Positions 56,821-64,000 of a stretch of 64,000 bases of DNA are shown here, in pieces (positions within the stretch are counted from its first letter, which is position 1; the number at the start of each line of letters is the position of its first letter). The stretch covers positions 29,100-93,099 of the forward strand of contig NZ_JAAIIH010000010.1 in the NCBI RefSeq assembly GCF_012932365.1, read 5' to 3'. The stretch is from Bifidobacterium moraviense. Its GTDB lineage: Bacteria > Actinomycetota > Actinomycetes > Actinomycetales > Bifidobacteriaceae. The notes under the pieces were generated by a model. It was not told the DNA's origin. It did not search any database and saw only the letters and a list, made by a program, of their open reading frames with translations. The position numbers were made by a program, and so were the translations under genes.

Positions 56821-58662
56821 ATGCTCTACCCGCAGTCGAACGATGCCCGTCTGGTGTTCAGCCTTGACGGCGTATGGGATTTCCGTACCGCCGGCGAGGA
56901 GGACTATCCGAGCGAATGGATCGGCGAGGCCCTGCCCGACGCCATCCCGATGGCGGTGCCCGGATCCTACAACGACCAGAACGACCTGGTCGACCTCTAC
57001 GAGACCTACGGCTGGGTGGTCTACCAGCGCACCTTCTCCCTGCCGGCCCGCGCCATCGCCGGCCAGCGCGTGGTGCTGCGCTTCGACGCCGCCACCCACG
57101 CGGCCGACGTCTACCTCAACGGCGAGAAGCTCGGCAGCCACAAGGGCGGCTTCCTGCCGTTCGAGTTCGACGTGACCGATGCGCTCAAGGCCGGCGACAA
57201 CCTGCTCACCGTGGCCGTGGACAACCGCATCAACCAGTCCACCCTGCCCATCGGCAACGAGGGCAACGTGGCGTTCTTCGGCTCCGACAACGCGGGCATC
57301 CCGTCCGTGGAGGCCGGCAAGCGCTACGCCAAGCCGCAGAACCGCCCGAACTTCGACTTCTTCAACTTCGCGGGCCTCAACCGCCACGTGGAGCTCTACA
57401 CCACCCCGCTGAACCACATCGCGGATGTGGCGTTCGTCACCAAGTCCGTCACCGAGGGTCTGGGCGAGAGCGAGACCGGCCCGGCCGTCGTGGGCTACGA
57501 CGTGACGCTGGCCGGCCCGGACGCCGATCCGGCTGCCGTGCGCGTGGAGATCCTCGACGAGTTCGGCAACGTGGTCGCCACCGCCTCCGGCGCACAGGGC
57601 GAGATCGCCCTCGAGGACGCGCACCTGTGGAACCCCGGCGCCGCCTACCTGTACGCCGCGCACGTCACCCTCGGCGAGGGCGACGGCGCCGACGAGTACG
57701 AGCAGACCTTCGGCATCCGCACCGTGGAGGTGAAGGACCAGCAGTTCCTCATCAACGGCAAGCCGTTCTACTTCAAGGGCTTCGGCAAGCACGAGGACAG
57801 CTACTTCCACGGCCGCGGCACCGACCAGCTGCTCAACGTCAAGGACGTCTCGCTCATCCACTGGCTCAACGCCAACTCGTTCCGCACGTCGCACTACCCG
57901 TACGCCGAGAACATGTACGACCTGTGCGACCGCGAAGGCATCGTCATCATCGACGAGACCCCGGCCGTGGGCATGAGCTGGCCGCAGTACACCAACAAGC
58001 CGCTGTTCGAGCACCACGAGCAGGTCATCAAGGACATGATCTCGCGAGACAAGAACCACCCGTCCGTGGTCATGTGGTCGCTCGCCAACGAGCCGTGGTA
58101 CGACCAGGGCGGCGAGAAGAGCGAGAACGCGCTCAAGTACTTCACGCCGCTGTACGAGCTCGCGCACGCCGAGGATCCGCAGAACCGCCCGGTCACGATC
58201 GTGTGCTGCCAGAACGACTACACCAAGGACCTCGTCACCCGCACGATGGACGTGGTGTGCCTCAACCGCTACTACGGCTGGTACAACCTGTCCGGCGACC
58301 TCGACGCGGCCTGCTACGCCCTCAACGTGGAGCTCGACTGGTGGGAGAAGATCGGCAAGCCGGTCATGTTCACCGAGTACGGCGCCGACACCATGGAAGG
58401 CGTGCACGGCACCCACGGCAAGATGTGGAGCGAAGAGTACCAGCGCGACTACTTCGCGCGCATCGACGCCGAGATCGACAAGCGCCCGTGGTTCATCGGC
58501 GAGCAGCTGTGGAACTTCGCCGACTTCGTGACCATCCAGGGCACCATGCGCGTGGAAGGCAACCGCAAGGGCATCCTCACGCGCGACCGTCAGCCCAAGA
58601 TGGCGGCGCACTTCCTGCGCGACCGCTGGGCCGCGATCCCGAACTTCGGGTACAAGGCCTGA
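56821..58662 (+). CDS. uidA: Beta-glucuronidase, GH2
   Basis: A 613-residue GH2 beta-glucuronidase with the sandwich, immunoglobulin-like and TIM-barrel domains. The acid/base is Glu424 in WSLANEPWYD and the nucleophile Glu519 in FTEYGADTMEG. The NxK motif, Asn581-Arg-Lys583 in the GNRKG segment, recognises the glucuronate carboxylate and supports glucuronidase rather than galactosidase activity. There is no signal peptide. AAGGAA precedes the ATG. It stands alone, with its own promoter region. It could release glucuronic acid from host or drug conjugates and plant glycosides. Confidence 0.95.
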   Translation: MLYPQSNDARLVFSLDGVWDFRTAGEEDYPSEWIGEALPDAIPMAVPGSYNDQNDLVDLYETYGWVVYQRTFSLPARAIAGQRVVLRFDAATHAADVYLNGEKLGSHKGGFLPFEFDVTDALKAGDNLLTVAVDNRINQSTLPIGNEGNVAFFGSDNAGIPSVEAGKRYAKPQNRPNFDFFNFAGLNRHVELYTTPLNHIADVAFVTKSVTEGLGESETGPAVVGYDVTLAGPDADPAAVRVEILDEFGNVVATASGAQGEIALEDAHLWNPGAAYLYAAHVTLGEGDGADEYEQTFGIRTVEVKDQQFLINGKPFYFKGFGKHEDSYFHGRGTDQLLNVKDVSLIHWLNANSFRTSHYPYAENMYDLCDREGIVIIDETPAVGMSWPQYTNKPLFEHHEQVIKDMISRDKNHPSVVMWSLANEPWYDQGGEKSENALKYFTPLYELAHAEDPQNRPVTIVCCQNDYTKDLVTRTMDVVCLNRYYGWYNLSGDLDAACYALNVELDWWEKIGKPVMFTEYGADTMEGVHGTHGKMWSEEYQRDYFARIDAEIDKRPWFIGEQLWNFADFVTIQGTMRVEGNRKGILTRDRQPKMAAHFLRDRWAAIPNFGYKA

Positions 58663-58830
58663 GCAGCGGCCGAGGCCTGTCCTTCCGTCGTACCGAGCAG
58701 GCCTGTCCTTCCGTCATCCTGGGCGGTGCATCGGATGAGGGCTGTCCTCCGCGCGGCGCCGCGGCCTATCTTTCCGCGCGGCGGCCTGCCCTTCTGTCAT
58801 CCTGTGCGGACGGCCGGGGACTGTCCTTCT

Positions 58831-58944
58831 GTCATCCTGAGCGGAGGCCGTAGGCCGGAGCCGAAGGATCTTTGCCTTGCCTCGAGGGGTTTCCGTCGGT
58901 CAAGGATCCTTCGACTTCGCCCTGCGGGCTCCGCTCAGGATGAC
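58831..58944. repeat. Nested inverted repeat (GTCATCCTGAGC family, copy 3)
   Basis: GTCATCCTGAGCGGAG (58831-58846) pairs perfectly with CTCCGCTCAGGATGAC (58929-58944), and GAAGGATC with GATCCTTC inside. Further arm fragments of the same family lie at 58710-58800 and, in tandem, at 59690-59860. Confidence 0.85.
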
Positions 58945-58953
58945 GATGTCTGG

Positions 58954-59028
58954 GCAAACGAAGGGGCGGGTTTCCGTCCGGCCTGTTGGTATTCCGCCGT
59001 TTCCGAGAAAACCCGGGCGTTCGCTTGC
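58954..59028. repeat. GCAAACGAAGG / CGTTCGCTTGC repeat, copy 1
   Basis: An imperfect inverted repeat: GCAAACGAAGGGGCGGGTTT at one end and GGGCGTTCGCTTGC at the other, with ATTCCGCCGTTTCCGAG between. Two related copies lie at 63844 and 63938, at the far side of the MarR-ABC gene set. Confidence 0.75.
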
Positions 59029-59156
59029 CGGAAGAGGGGTAATGCGCGGCGATCGTGCGGAGCTGGACGGACATGGACGTGACGTGCGGCGTCGCGGAAC
59101 GATCATGCGACACCGGCGTCGTGCGACGCGCGTCGCTTGCGTGATTTATCTTTGGG

Positions 59157-59167
59157 TGTAAGATACT
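59157..59167. promoter_or_regulatory. marR promoter region with TGTAAG motif
   Basis: TGTAAG (59157-59162) overlaps GATACT, a possible -10 box 24 nt before ATG 59192. TGTAAG also occurs in the palindrome at 59913, upstream of the exporter genes, and may be a MarR half-site. Confidence 0.4.
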
Positions 59168-59191
59168 TTGCAGTCGACGAAAGGAGCGCGC

Positions 59192-59683
59192 ATGGGATAC
59201 GAGCAGGATGCGGTGACGGCGTTGCTGGACTGCATGAAGAACAGTCGCTCGCAGATGCAGCGCGAGATGGTCCGCGGCAGCCACGGCGAGCCGTTCGTGC
59301 TGCACGATCTGCTGCGTCGCGGCACGCTGACGCCGTCCCAAGTGGCCGAGGCGCTCAACGCGACGTCCGGCCGCGTCTCCACGCTCCTCGCATCGATGGA
59401 GAAGAAGGGGCTGATCACGCGCGACGTGGATCCGGACGACCGGCGCATGGTGCGCGTGAGCCTCACGGATGCCGGGCGTGAGCAGGCGCGTCGCGGCATC
59501 GACGAGATGCGCTCGGCGATGGGCTGGATCTTCTCGCAGATGGGGGAGCGCCGCACGCGCGAGTTCGTCGATCTGGTTGAGGAGTTCGTCACGTACATGT
59601 CGATCTGCTGCCCCGGACGCCCCAGACCTACGCCCGAGGAGGTGAGGGCCGCGTTCGAGCGGCGGGATCGTTCGGCGGGGTGA
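59192..59683 (+). CDS. MarR-family transcriptional regulator
   Basis: A 163-residue winged-helix regulator of the MarR family. The helix-turn-helix is TPSQVAEALNATSGRVSTLLASMEKKGLI and the wing contains DPDDRRMVRVSLT, both typical. The C-terminal helix has two adjacent Cys in ICCPGRP, which could sense oxidants or metals. AAAGGAG lies 6 nt before ATG 59192; the earlier in-frame ATG lacks one. It lies upstream of two ABC exporter genes on the same strand and probably regulates them. Confidence 0.93.
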   Translation: MGYEQDAVTALLDCMKNSRSQMQREMVRGSHGEPFVLHDLLRRGTLTPSQVAEALNATSGRVSTLLASMEKKGLITRDVDPDDRRMVRVSLTDAGREQARRGIDEMRSAMGWIFSQMGERRTREFVDLVEEFVTYMSICCPGRPRPTPEEVRAAFERRDRSAG

Positions 59684-59912
59684 GAGGTCAGGGATCCTTC
59701 GACTTCGGGCTGCGCCCTTCGCTCAGGATGACGGGGTGAAGGACGTGCTTTTCCGTTCAGGGTGACCGGGGAAAGGGGCATGGCCTTTGCTCAGGATGAC
59801 GGGGAAAGGACGTGCTTTTCCGTTCAGGATGACGGGGAAAGGGGTGCTTTCCGCTCGGGATGACGGGGAGGGCGTCTGAGGCTCGGAGTGGTGGGGTGCT
59901 CATGCCCAATGT
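59684..59912. other. Repeat stretch between marR and the exporter
   Basis: No gene is supported. Tandem variants of CGCTCAGGATGACGGGG and CCGTTCAGGATGACGGGG occur from 59693 to about 59870. Confidence 0.65.
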
Positions 59913-59951
59913 CTTACAGTGTAAGTAATTCAATACTAGGAAGTAATCATT
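59913..59951. promoter_or_regulatory. Candidate MarR operator at the exporter promoter
   Basis: The palindrome CTTACAGTGTAAG (59913-59925) is followed by a direct repeat, AAGTAATTCA and AAGTAATCAT, over the next 26 bp. This lies 26-64 bp before the exporter start. Regulation by the neighbouring MarR protein is inferred. Confidence 0.55.
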
Positions 59952-59976
59952 CGAATATCAGAAAGGGAGGATGCCG

Positions 59977-61791
59977 ATGTTCCGCATCATGAAGTACCTC
60001 TCCGGATCGGAGATCGTCCAGATGCTCGTGGCGCTGGCCACCATCGTCGGACAGGTCTGGTTCGACCTCAAGCTGCCCGACTACATGTCGCACATCACCA
60101 CGCTCGTAGAGACGCCCGGCAGCGCCATGGCCGACATCTGGATCGCCGGCGGCAAGATGCTGCTCGTCTCGCTTGGCTCGGTGGCATGCGCCGTCGTGAC
60201 CGGCTTCATCGCCGCGCGCGTGGCCGCGTCCTTCGGCCAGCGCCTGCGCTCGCTCGAATTCGCGCGCGTCGAATCGTTCGGCCCCGCCGAGATGGGCCGC
60301 TTCTCCACCGCCAGCCTCATCACGCGATCCACCAACGACATCACGCAGATCCAGATGTTCATCACCATGGGCCTGCAGCTCATCGTCAAGTCGCCGATCA
60401 TGGCCGTCTGGGCCGTGGCGAAGATCGCCGGCGAAGGCCTCGAATGGACGCTCGCCACCGGGATCGCCACGGCGGTGCTGCTCGTCGCGATCGTCGTGCT
60501 CATGGCGCTCGTCATGCCCCGATTCAAGGCGATGCAGCGCCTGACCGACAACATCAACCTCGTCGCGCGCGAGAACCTCACCGGCCTCAAGGTGGTGCGC
60601 GCGTACAACGCCGAAGACTGGCAGGAGGCCAAGTTCACGGCCGCGAACAAGGACCTCACCGACACGCAGCTGTTCACCAACCGCGCGATGGCCGTGATGA
60701 TGCCGCTCATGAACAGCGTGATGAACGGACTGATGCTCGCGGTCTACTGGATCGGCGCCTACCTCATCGACGCCGCCGCGGCCACGGACAAGCTCGGCGT
60801 GTTCTCCAACATGATCGTCTTCTCCAGCTACTCGGTGCAGGTCATCATGAGCTTCCTGCTCATGAGCATGGTGTTCGTGCTCTGGCCGCGCGCCGACGTG
60901 TCCGCCCAGCGCGTGCTCGAGGTGCTGGACACCGAACCGATGGTGCGCGACCGCGCCGACGGCACAGGTTTCACGGGAAACACCGCCGCGAACGACGTCG
61001 CTGCCGCGCCTGAAGCCACGCCCAAGGGCACGGTCGAGTTCCGCGACGTGAGCTTCGCCTACCCGGACGCGCGCGAGGACACGCTCGAGCACATCAGCTT
61101 CCGCGCCGAGCCCGGCCAGACCGTCGCGTTCATCGGCGCCACCGGATCCGGCAAGACCAGCCTCGTCAACCTCGTGCCGCGCCTGTACGACGCGACCGGC
61201 GGACAGGTGCTCGTGGACGGCGTGGACGTGCGCGACTGGGATCTGACGGCACTGCGCGACCGCATCGGCTACGTGCCGCAGCGCTCCGTGCTGTTCAAGG
61301 GCACCGTGGCCGGCAACGTGGCGTACGGCGACCGGCATGACGCCGATCCTGGCTCCGCCGCCGATATGGACGCCGTGCGCGCCGCCGCCGACGTGGCGCA
61401 GGCCACCGAATTCATCGAACGCATGGACGGCGGCTTCGACGCAGCCGTCTCGCAAGGCGGCGCCAACGTGTCCGGCGGCCAGAAACAGCGCATCTCCATC
61501 GCGCGCGCCATCCACCGCAACCCGGAAATCCTCATCTTCGACGACTCGTTCAGCGCCCTCGACTTCGCCACCGATCGCGCCGTGCGCGACGCGCTCGCCG
61601 AACACGCCAAGGGAACGACCAAGCTCATCGTGGCGCAGCGCATCGGCACGATCATGAACGCCGACCTCATCGTCGTGCTCGACGACGGGCGCGTGGTGGG
61701 CGAAGGCACGCACCGCGAACTCATGGAGACCTGCGACGTGTACCGGCAGATCGCCGAATCGCAGCTGAGCAAGGCCGAACTGACCGCGTAG
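59977..61791 (+). CDS. ABC exporter subunit A (degenerate nucleotide site)
   Basis: A 604-residue half-transporter with about six membrane segments (1-330) and an ATPase domain. Walker A GATGSGKTS and signature VSGGQKQR are intact, but Walker B reads LIFDDSFSALD, with Asp in place of the catalytic Glu, and the H-loop reads VAQRIGT, with Gln in place of His. These are hallmarks of the degenerate site in heterodimeric exporters of the LmrCD/TM287-288 type. ATG 59977 follows GGGAGG by 6 nt; ATG 59971 is directly adjacent to it. It pairs with the next gene. Substrate unknown, perhaps drugs or lipids. Confidence 0.92.
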   Translation: MFRIMKYLSGSEIVQMLVALATIVGQVWFDLKLPDYMSHITTLVETPGSAMADIWIAGGKMLLVSLGSVACAVVTGFIAARVAASFGQRLRSLEFARVESFGPAEMGRFSTASLITRSTNDITQIQMFITMGLQLIVKSPIMAVWAVAKIAGEGLEWTLATGIATAVLLVAIVVLMALVMPRFKAMQRLTDNINLVARENLTGLKVVRAYNAEDWQEAKFTAANKDLTDTQLFTNRAMAVMMPLMNSVMNGLMLAVYWIGAYLIDAAAATDKLGVFSNMIVFSSYSVQVIMSFLLMSMVFVLWPRADVSAQRVLEVLDTEPMVRDRADGTGFTGNTAANDVAAAPEATPKGTVEFRDVSFAYPDAREDTLEHISFRAEPGQTVAFIGATGSGKTSLVNLVPRLYDATGGQVLVDGVDVRDWDLTALRDRIGYVPQRSVLFKGTVAGNVAYGDRHDADPGSAADMDAVRAAADVAQATEFIERMDGGFDAAVSQGGANVSGGQKQRISIARAIHRNPEILIFDDSFSALDFATDRAVRDALAEHAKGTTKLIVAQRIGTIMNADLIVVLDDGRVVGEGTHRELMETCDVYRQIAESQLSKAELTA

Positions 61792-61857
61792 GACGGCGCG
61801 GACGGTCGCACGGAGTCGCGCAGAGTCGCACAGACAGACACAGAAAGGGACTTATCA

Positions 61858-63714
61858 ATGGCACAAGAATCAACGACACGGCGGCCGATGGGACACGGTC
61901 CCGGCGCCATGGGCGCCGCCGTGGAAAAGCCGCAGGACTTCGGCGCCGTCATGGGCCGGCTCGTACGCTTCTGCCGCCGGTACGCGCCCGCGATCATCAT
62001 CGCGCTCGTGCTCGGCACCGCCGGCACCGTGCTCCAGATCATCGGGCCGGACAAGCTCAAGGACATGACCAACGCCATCGTGCGCGGCCTGCCCGCCATC
62101 GTCGACGGCAAGCCCGTCATGGGCGCCATCGACTTCGGCGAGGTCACGCGCATCGGCTGGACGCTCGTGGCGCTCTACGCGGCGTACGCGCTGCTCAGCT
62201 ACGTGCAGAGCTGGATCATGGCCGACGTCACCCAGCGCACCGCCCAGCGCCTGCGCGAAGCAATCAGCGCCAAGATCAACAAGCTGCCCCTGAGCTACTT
62301 CGACAAGGTCAGCTACGGCGACGTGCTCAGCCGCATCACCAACGACGTCGACGCCATCGGTCAGACGCTCGGCCAGTCGCTCGGCTCGCTCATCACGTCG
62401 GCCACGCTGTTCGTGGGCGCGCTCGTCATGATGTTCCGCAACAACGTCATCATGACGCTGTGCGCGATCGGCGCCAGCCTCGTCGGATTCGCGATCATGG
62501 CGGTCATCATGAAGGTCTCGCAGCGCTACTTCGCCGCGCAGCAGGTGGCACTCGGCGACGTCAACGGGCACGTGGAGGAGATGTACTCCGGCCACCTCAT
62601 CGTCAAGGCGTACAACGGCGAAGCCGACTCGATCGCCCGCTTCGAACGCTACAACGCCGACCTGTACGACTCCGGCTGGAAAAGCCAGTTCCTCTCCGGC
62701 CTCATGATGCCGCTCATGAACTTCGTGGGCAACTTCGGGTACGTCGTCGTGTGCGTGGTGGGCGCCGCGCTCGCCATGGACGGGCAGATCGAATTCGGCG
62801 TCATCGTGGCGTTCATGATGTACATCCGCCTGTTCACCCAGCCGCTCAGCCAGTTCGCGCAGGCCTTCCAGAACCTCCAGCGCTGCGCCGCCGCATCCGA
62901 ACGCGTCTTCGGCTTCCTCGACGAACCCGAAATGACCGACGAAACCGACAAGCCCGCGCTGCTCGGCGCCGACGTCCCCGTGCGCGGCGACGTCGAATTC
63001 AGCCATGTGCGCTTCGAATACGAACCCGGCAAGCCCGTCATCCGCGACTTCTCCGCCTCCGTGAAGGCCGGACAGAAAGTCGCCATCGTCGGCCCCACCG
63101 GCGCCGGCAAATCCACCATGGTCAACCTGCTCATGCGCTTCTACGACATCGCCGACGGCACCATCACCATCGACGGCATCGACACCTCATCCGTGCCCCG
63201 CTGGAACGTTCACGACCAGTTCTCCATGGTCCTCCAGGACACCTGGGTGTTCCGCGGCACCGTGCGCGAGAACATCGCCTACGCCAAGCCCGGCGTCACC
63301 GACGCACAGATCGTCGCCGCCTGCAAGGCCGTCGGCCTCGACCACTTCGTCCGCTCCCTGCCCCACGGCTACGACACCGTCCTCGACGACAACACCGCCC
63401 TGTCCGCCGGCCAGCGCCAGCTCCTCACCATCGCCCGCGCCATGGTGCAGGACGCGCCCATCCTCATCCTCGACGAAGCCACCTCCTCCGTCGACACCCG
63501 CACTGAAGAGCTCATCCAGCAGGCCATGGACGCGCTCACCGTCGGCCGCACCTCGTTCGTCATCGCCCACCGCCTCTCCACCATCCGTGACGCCGACATG
63601 ATCCTCGTCATGGAGCACGGCGACGTCATCGAGCGCGGCACGCACGACGAGCTGCTGGCGAAGGGTGGGGCTTACGCCCGCCTCTACAACAGCCAATTCA
63701 CGCTCGCCGGATGA
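61858..63714 (+). CDS. ABC exporter subunit B (canonical nucleotide site)
   Basis: A 618-residue half-transporter: about 25 disordered residues, six membrane segments (about 45-340), then an ATPase domain. Walker A GPTGAGKST, Walker B LILDEATSSVD with the catalytic Glu, and H-loop IAHRLST are canonical, whereas the signature is ALSAGQRQL instead of LSGGQ. The altered signature completes the degenerate site of subunit A; together they form one hydrolytic and one non-hydrolytic site. GAAAGGGAC lies 8 nt before ATG 61858, and 66 bp separate it from subunit A. Confidence 0.94.
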   Translation: MAQESTTRRPMGHGPGAMGAAVEKPQDFGAVMGRLVRFCRRYAPAIIIALVLGTAGTVLQIIGPDKLKDMTNAIVRGLPAIVDGKPVMGAIDFGEVTRIGWTLVALYAAYALLSYVQSWIMADVTQRTAQRLREAISAKINKLPLSYFDKVSYGDVLSRITNDVDAIGQTLGQSLGSLITSATLFVGALVMMFRNNVIMTLCAIGASLVGFAIMAVIMKVSQRYFAAQQVALGDVNGHVEEMYSGHLIVKAYNGEADSIARFERYNADLYDSGWKSQFLSGLMMPLMNFVGNFGYVVVCVVGAALAMDGQIEFGVIVAFMMYIRLFTQPLSQFAQAFQNLQRCAAASERVFGFLDEPEMTDETDKPALLGADVPVRGDVEFSHVRFEYEPGKPVIRDFSASVKAGQKVAIVGPTGAGKSTMVNLLMRFYDIADGTITIDGIDTSSVPRWNVHDQFSMVLQDTWVFRGTVRENIAYAKPGVTDAQIVAACKAVGLDHFVRSLPHGYDTVLDDNTALSAGQRQLLTIARAMVQDAPILILDEATSSVDTRTEELIQQAMDALTVGRTSFVIAHRLSTIRDADMILVMEHGDVIERGTHDELLAKGGAYARLYNSQFTLAG

Positions 63715-63734
63715 CGGAGTGTCCTCGTCGTTGC

Positions 63735-63778
63735 GGAGAACTCGACGTACTGCAGTACGCCTTCGTTCTCCGCGCCTA
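63735..63778 (+). terminator. Hairpin after the exporter genes
   Basis: GCGGAGAAC pairs with GTTCTCCGC, with a perfect GTACTGCAGTAC palindrome in the middle. It lies 20 bp after the stop codon of subunit B. Confidence 0.6.
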
Positions 63779-63843
63779 GAGGCCACACGCGTCATCCGAC
63801 TCGCTTCGCTTGCCGATTGATGCCGCGTGCCGGTTGGTTTCGG

Positions 63844-63918
63844 GCAAGCGAAGGGGCGGGTTTCGGGCGGGCGCGTTGAGATTCCGCCGTTTTCTGGGAC
63901 ACCCGGGCCTTCGTTTGC
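63844..63918. repeat. GCAAACGAAGG repeat, copy 2
   Basis: GCAAGCGAAGGGGCGGGTTT at the left end and GGGCCTTCGTTTGC at the right, with ATTCCGCCGTTTTCTG between, closely matching copy 1 at 58954. Confidence 0.75.
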
Positions 63919-63937
63919 TCGATGGTGATGAATACCG

Positions 63938-64000
63938 GTAAGCGCAGGGGCGGGTTTTCGCTGGGATCGTTTGCGGTCCGCCGTTTCCGAGAAAACACGG
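63938..64000. repeat. GCAAACGAAGG repeat, copy 3 (cut by the window end)
   Basis: TAAGCGCAGGGGCGGGTTTTCG followed by GTCCGCCGTTTCCGAGAAAA, a third copy running off the window. Confidence 0.65.

Larger units (their letters stand above)
58663..59191. other. Gene-free repeat stretch before marR
   Basis: No gene is supported. It contains a nested inverted repeat (58831-58944), repeat-family GCAAACGAAGG copy 1 (58954-59028) and the marR promoter region. Confidence 0.7.

Overview
The window is a very G+C-rich chromosomal segment of an actinobacterium, most likely a Bifidobacterium. I infer this from sucrose phosphorylase next to a LacI regulator and sucrose permeases, GH2 and GH30 enzymes without signal peptides, a coaD / SepIVA-like / DUF177 / rpmF / rnc cluster, DUF3039, and many promoters that appear to start transcription at the initiation codon. 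No rRNA, phage, integrase, transposase or CRISPR array is visible. Both window ends fall in repeat-rich intergenic DNA, so no gene is cut. The species cannot be fixed from this sequence.

Layout. 0.5-5.8 kb: GH30 glycosidase and large beta-galactosidase. 5.8-13 kb: membrane-anchored EEP-fold protein, Ffh, a CDF-like cation transporter, cysteinyl-tRNA synthetase and a class I glutamine amidotransferase. 13.5-20.5 kb: ABC-F ATPase, a PIN/RHH toxin-antitoxin pair, ilvB-ilvN, rnc and rpmF. 20.6-29.2 kb: DUF177 protein, SepIVA-like coiled-coil protein, coaD, DUF3039 protein, aldo/keto reductase, six-TM protein, pncB, HIT protein, RNase PH and RdgB. 29.7-36.2 kb: tRNA-Leu(TAG), tRNA-Thr(CGT), mannose-1-phosphate guanylyltransferase, pgi, a LacI regulator, rnhB and lepB. 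36.4-43.4 kb: the sucrose locus scrR-scrP-scrT plus a second scrT-like transporter. 43.5-46.4 kb: GH88 hydrolase, then ilvC behind a leader peptide and attenuator. 46.9-56.5 kb: a DUF559-like nuclease-fold gene between two copies of a 100-bp repeat, two APC amino-acid permeases, and a TetR / ABC ATPase / coiled-coil FtsX-type permease module. 56.8-63.7 kb: beta-glucuronidase, then MarR plus a two-subunit ABC exporter.

How genes fit together. The GH30/LacZ, ScrP/ScrT, GH88 and UidA enzymes, with three sugar-type or drug-type regulators, suggest intracellular breakdown of imported oligosaccharides and glucuronides, feeding Pgi and central metabolism. The branched-chain amino-acid genes are split: ilvBN at 16.7-19.2 kb and ilvC at 45.4 kb, the latter preceded by a Val/Leu/Ile-rich leader peptide and a terminator.

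Most notable observations: (1) an in-frame amber codon in the N-terminal extension of ScrT, where the tandem paralogue has Glu; (2) five copies of an exactly 100-bp element with 28-nt inverted arms; (3) the ilvC attenuator; (4) a ScrR operator set (two perfect 16-bp palindromes at scrP and a phased array at scrR); (5) eight genes with a -10-like hexamer 6-8 nt before the start codon; (6) several further inverted-repeat families that fill nearly all larger gene-free gaps.
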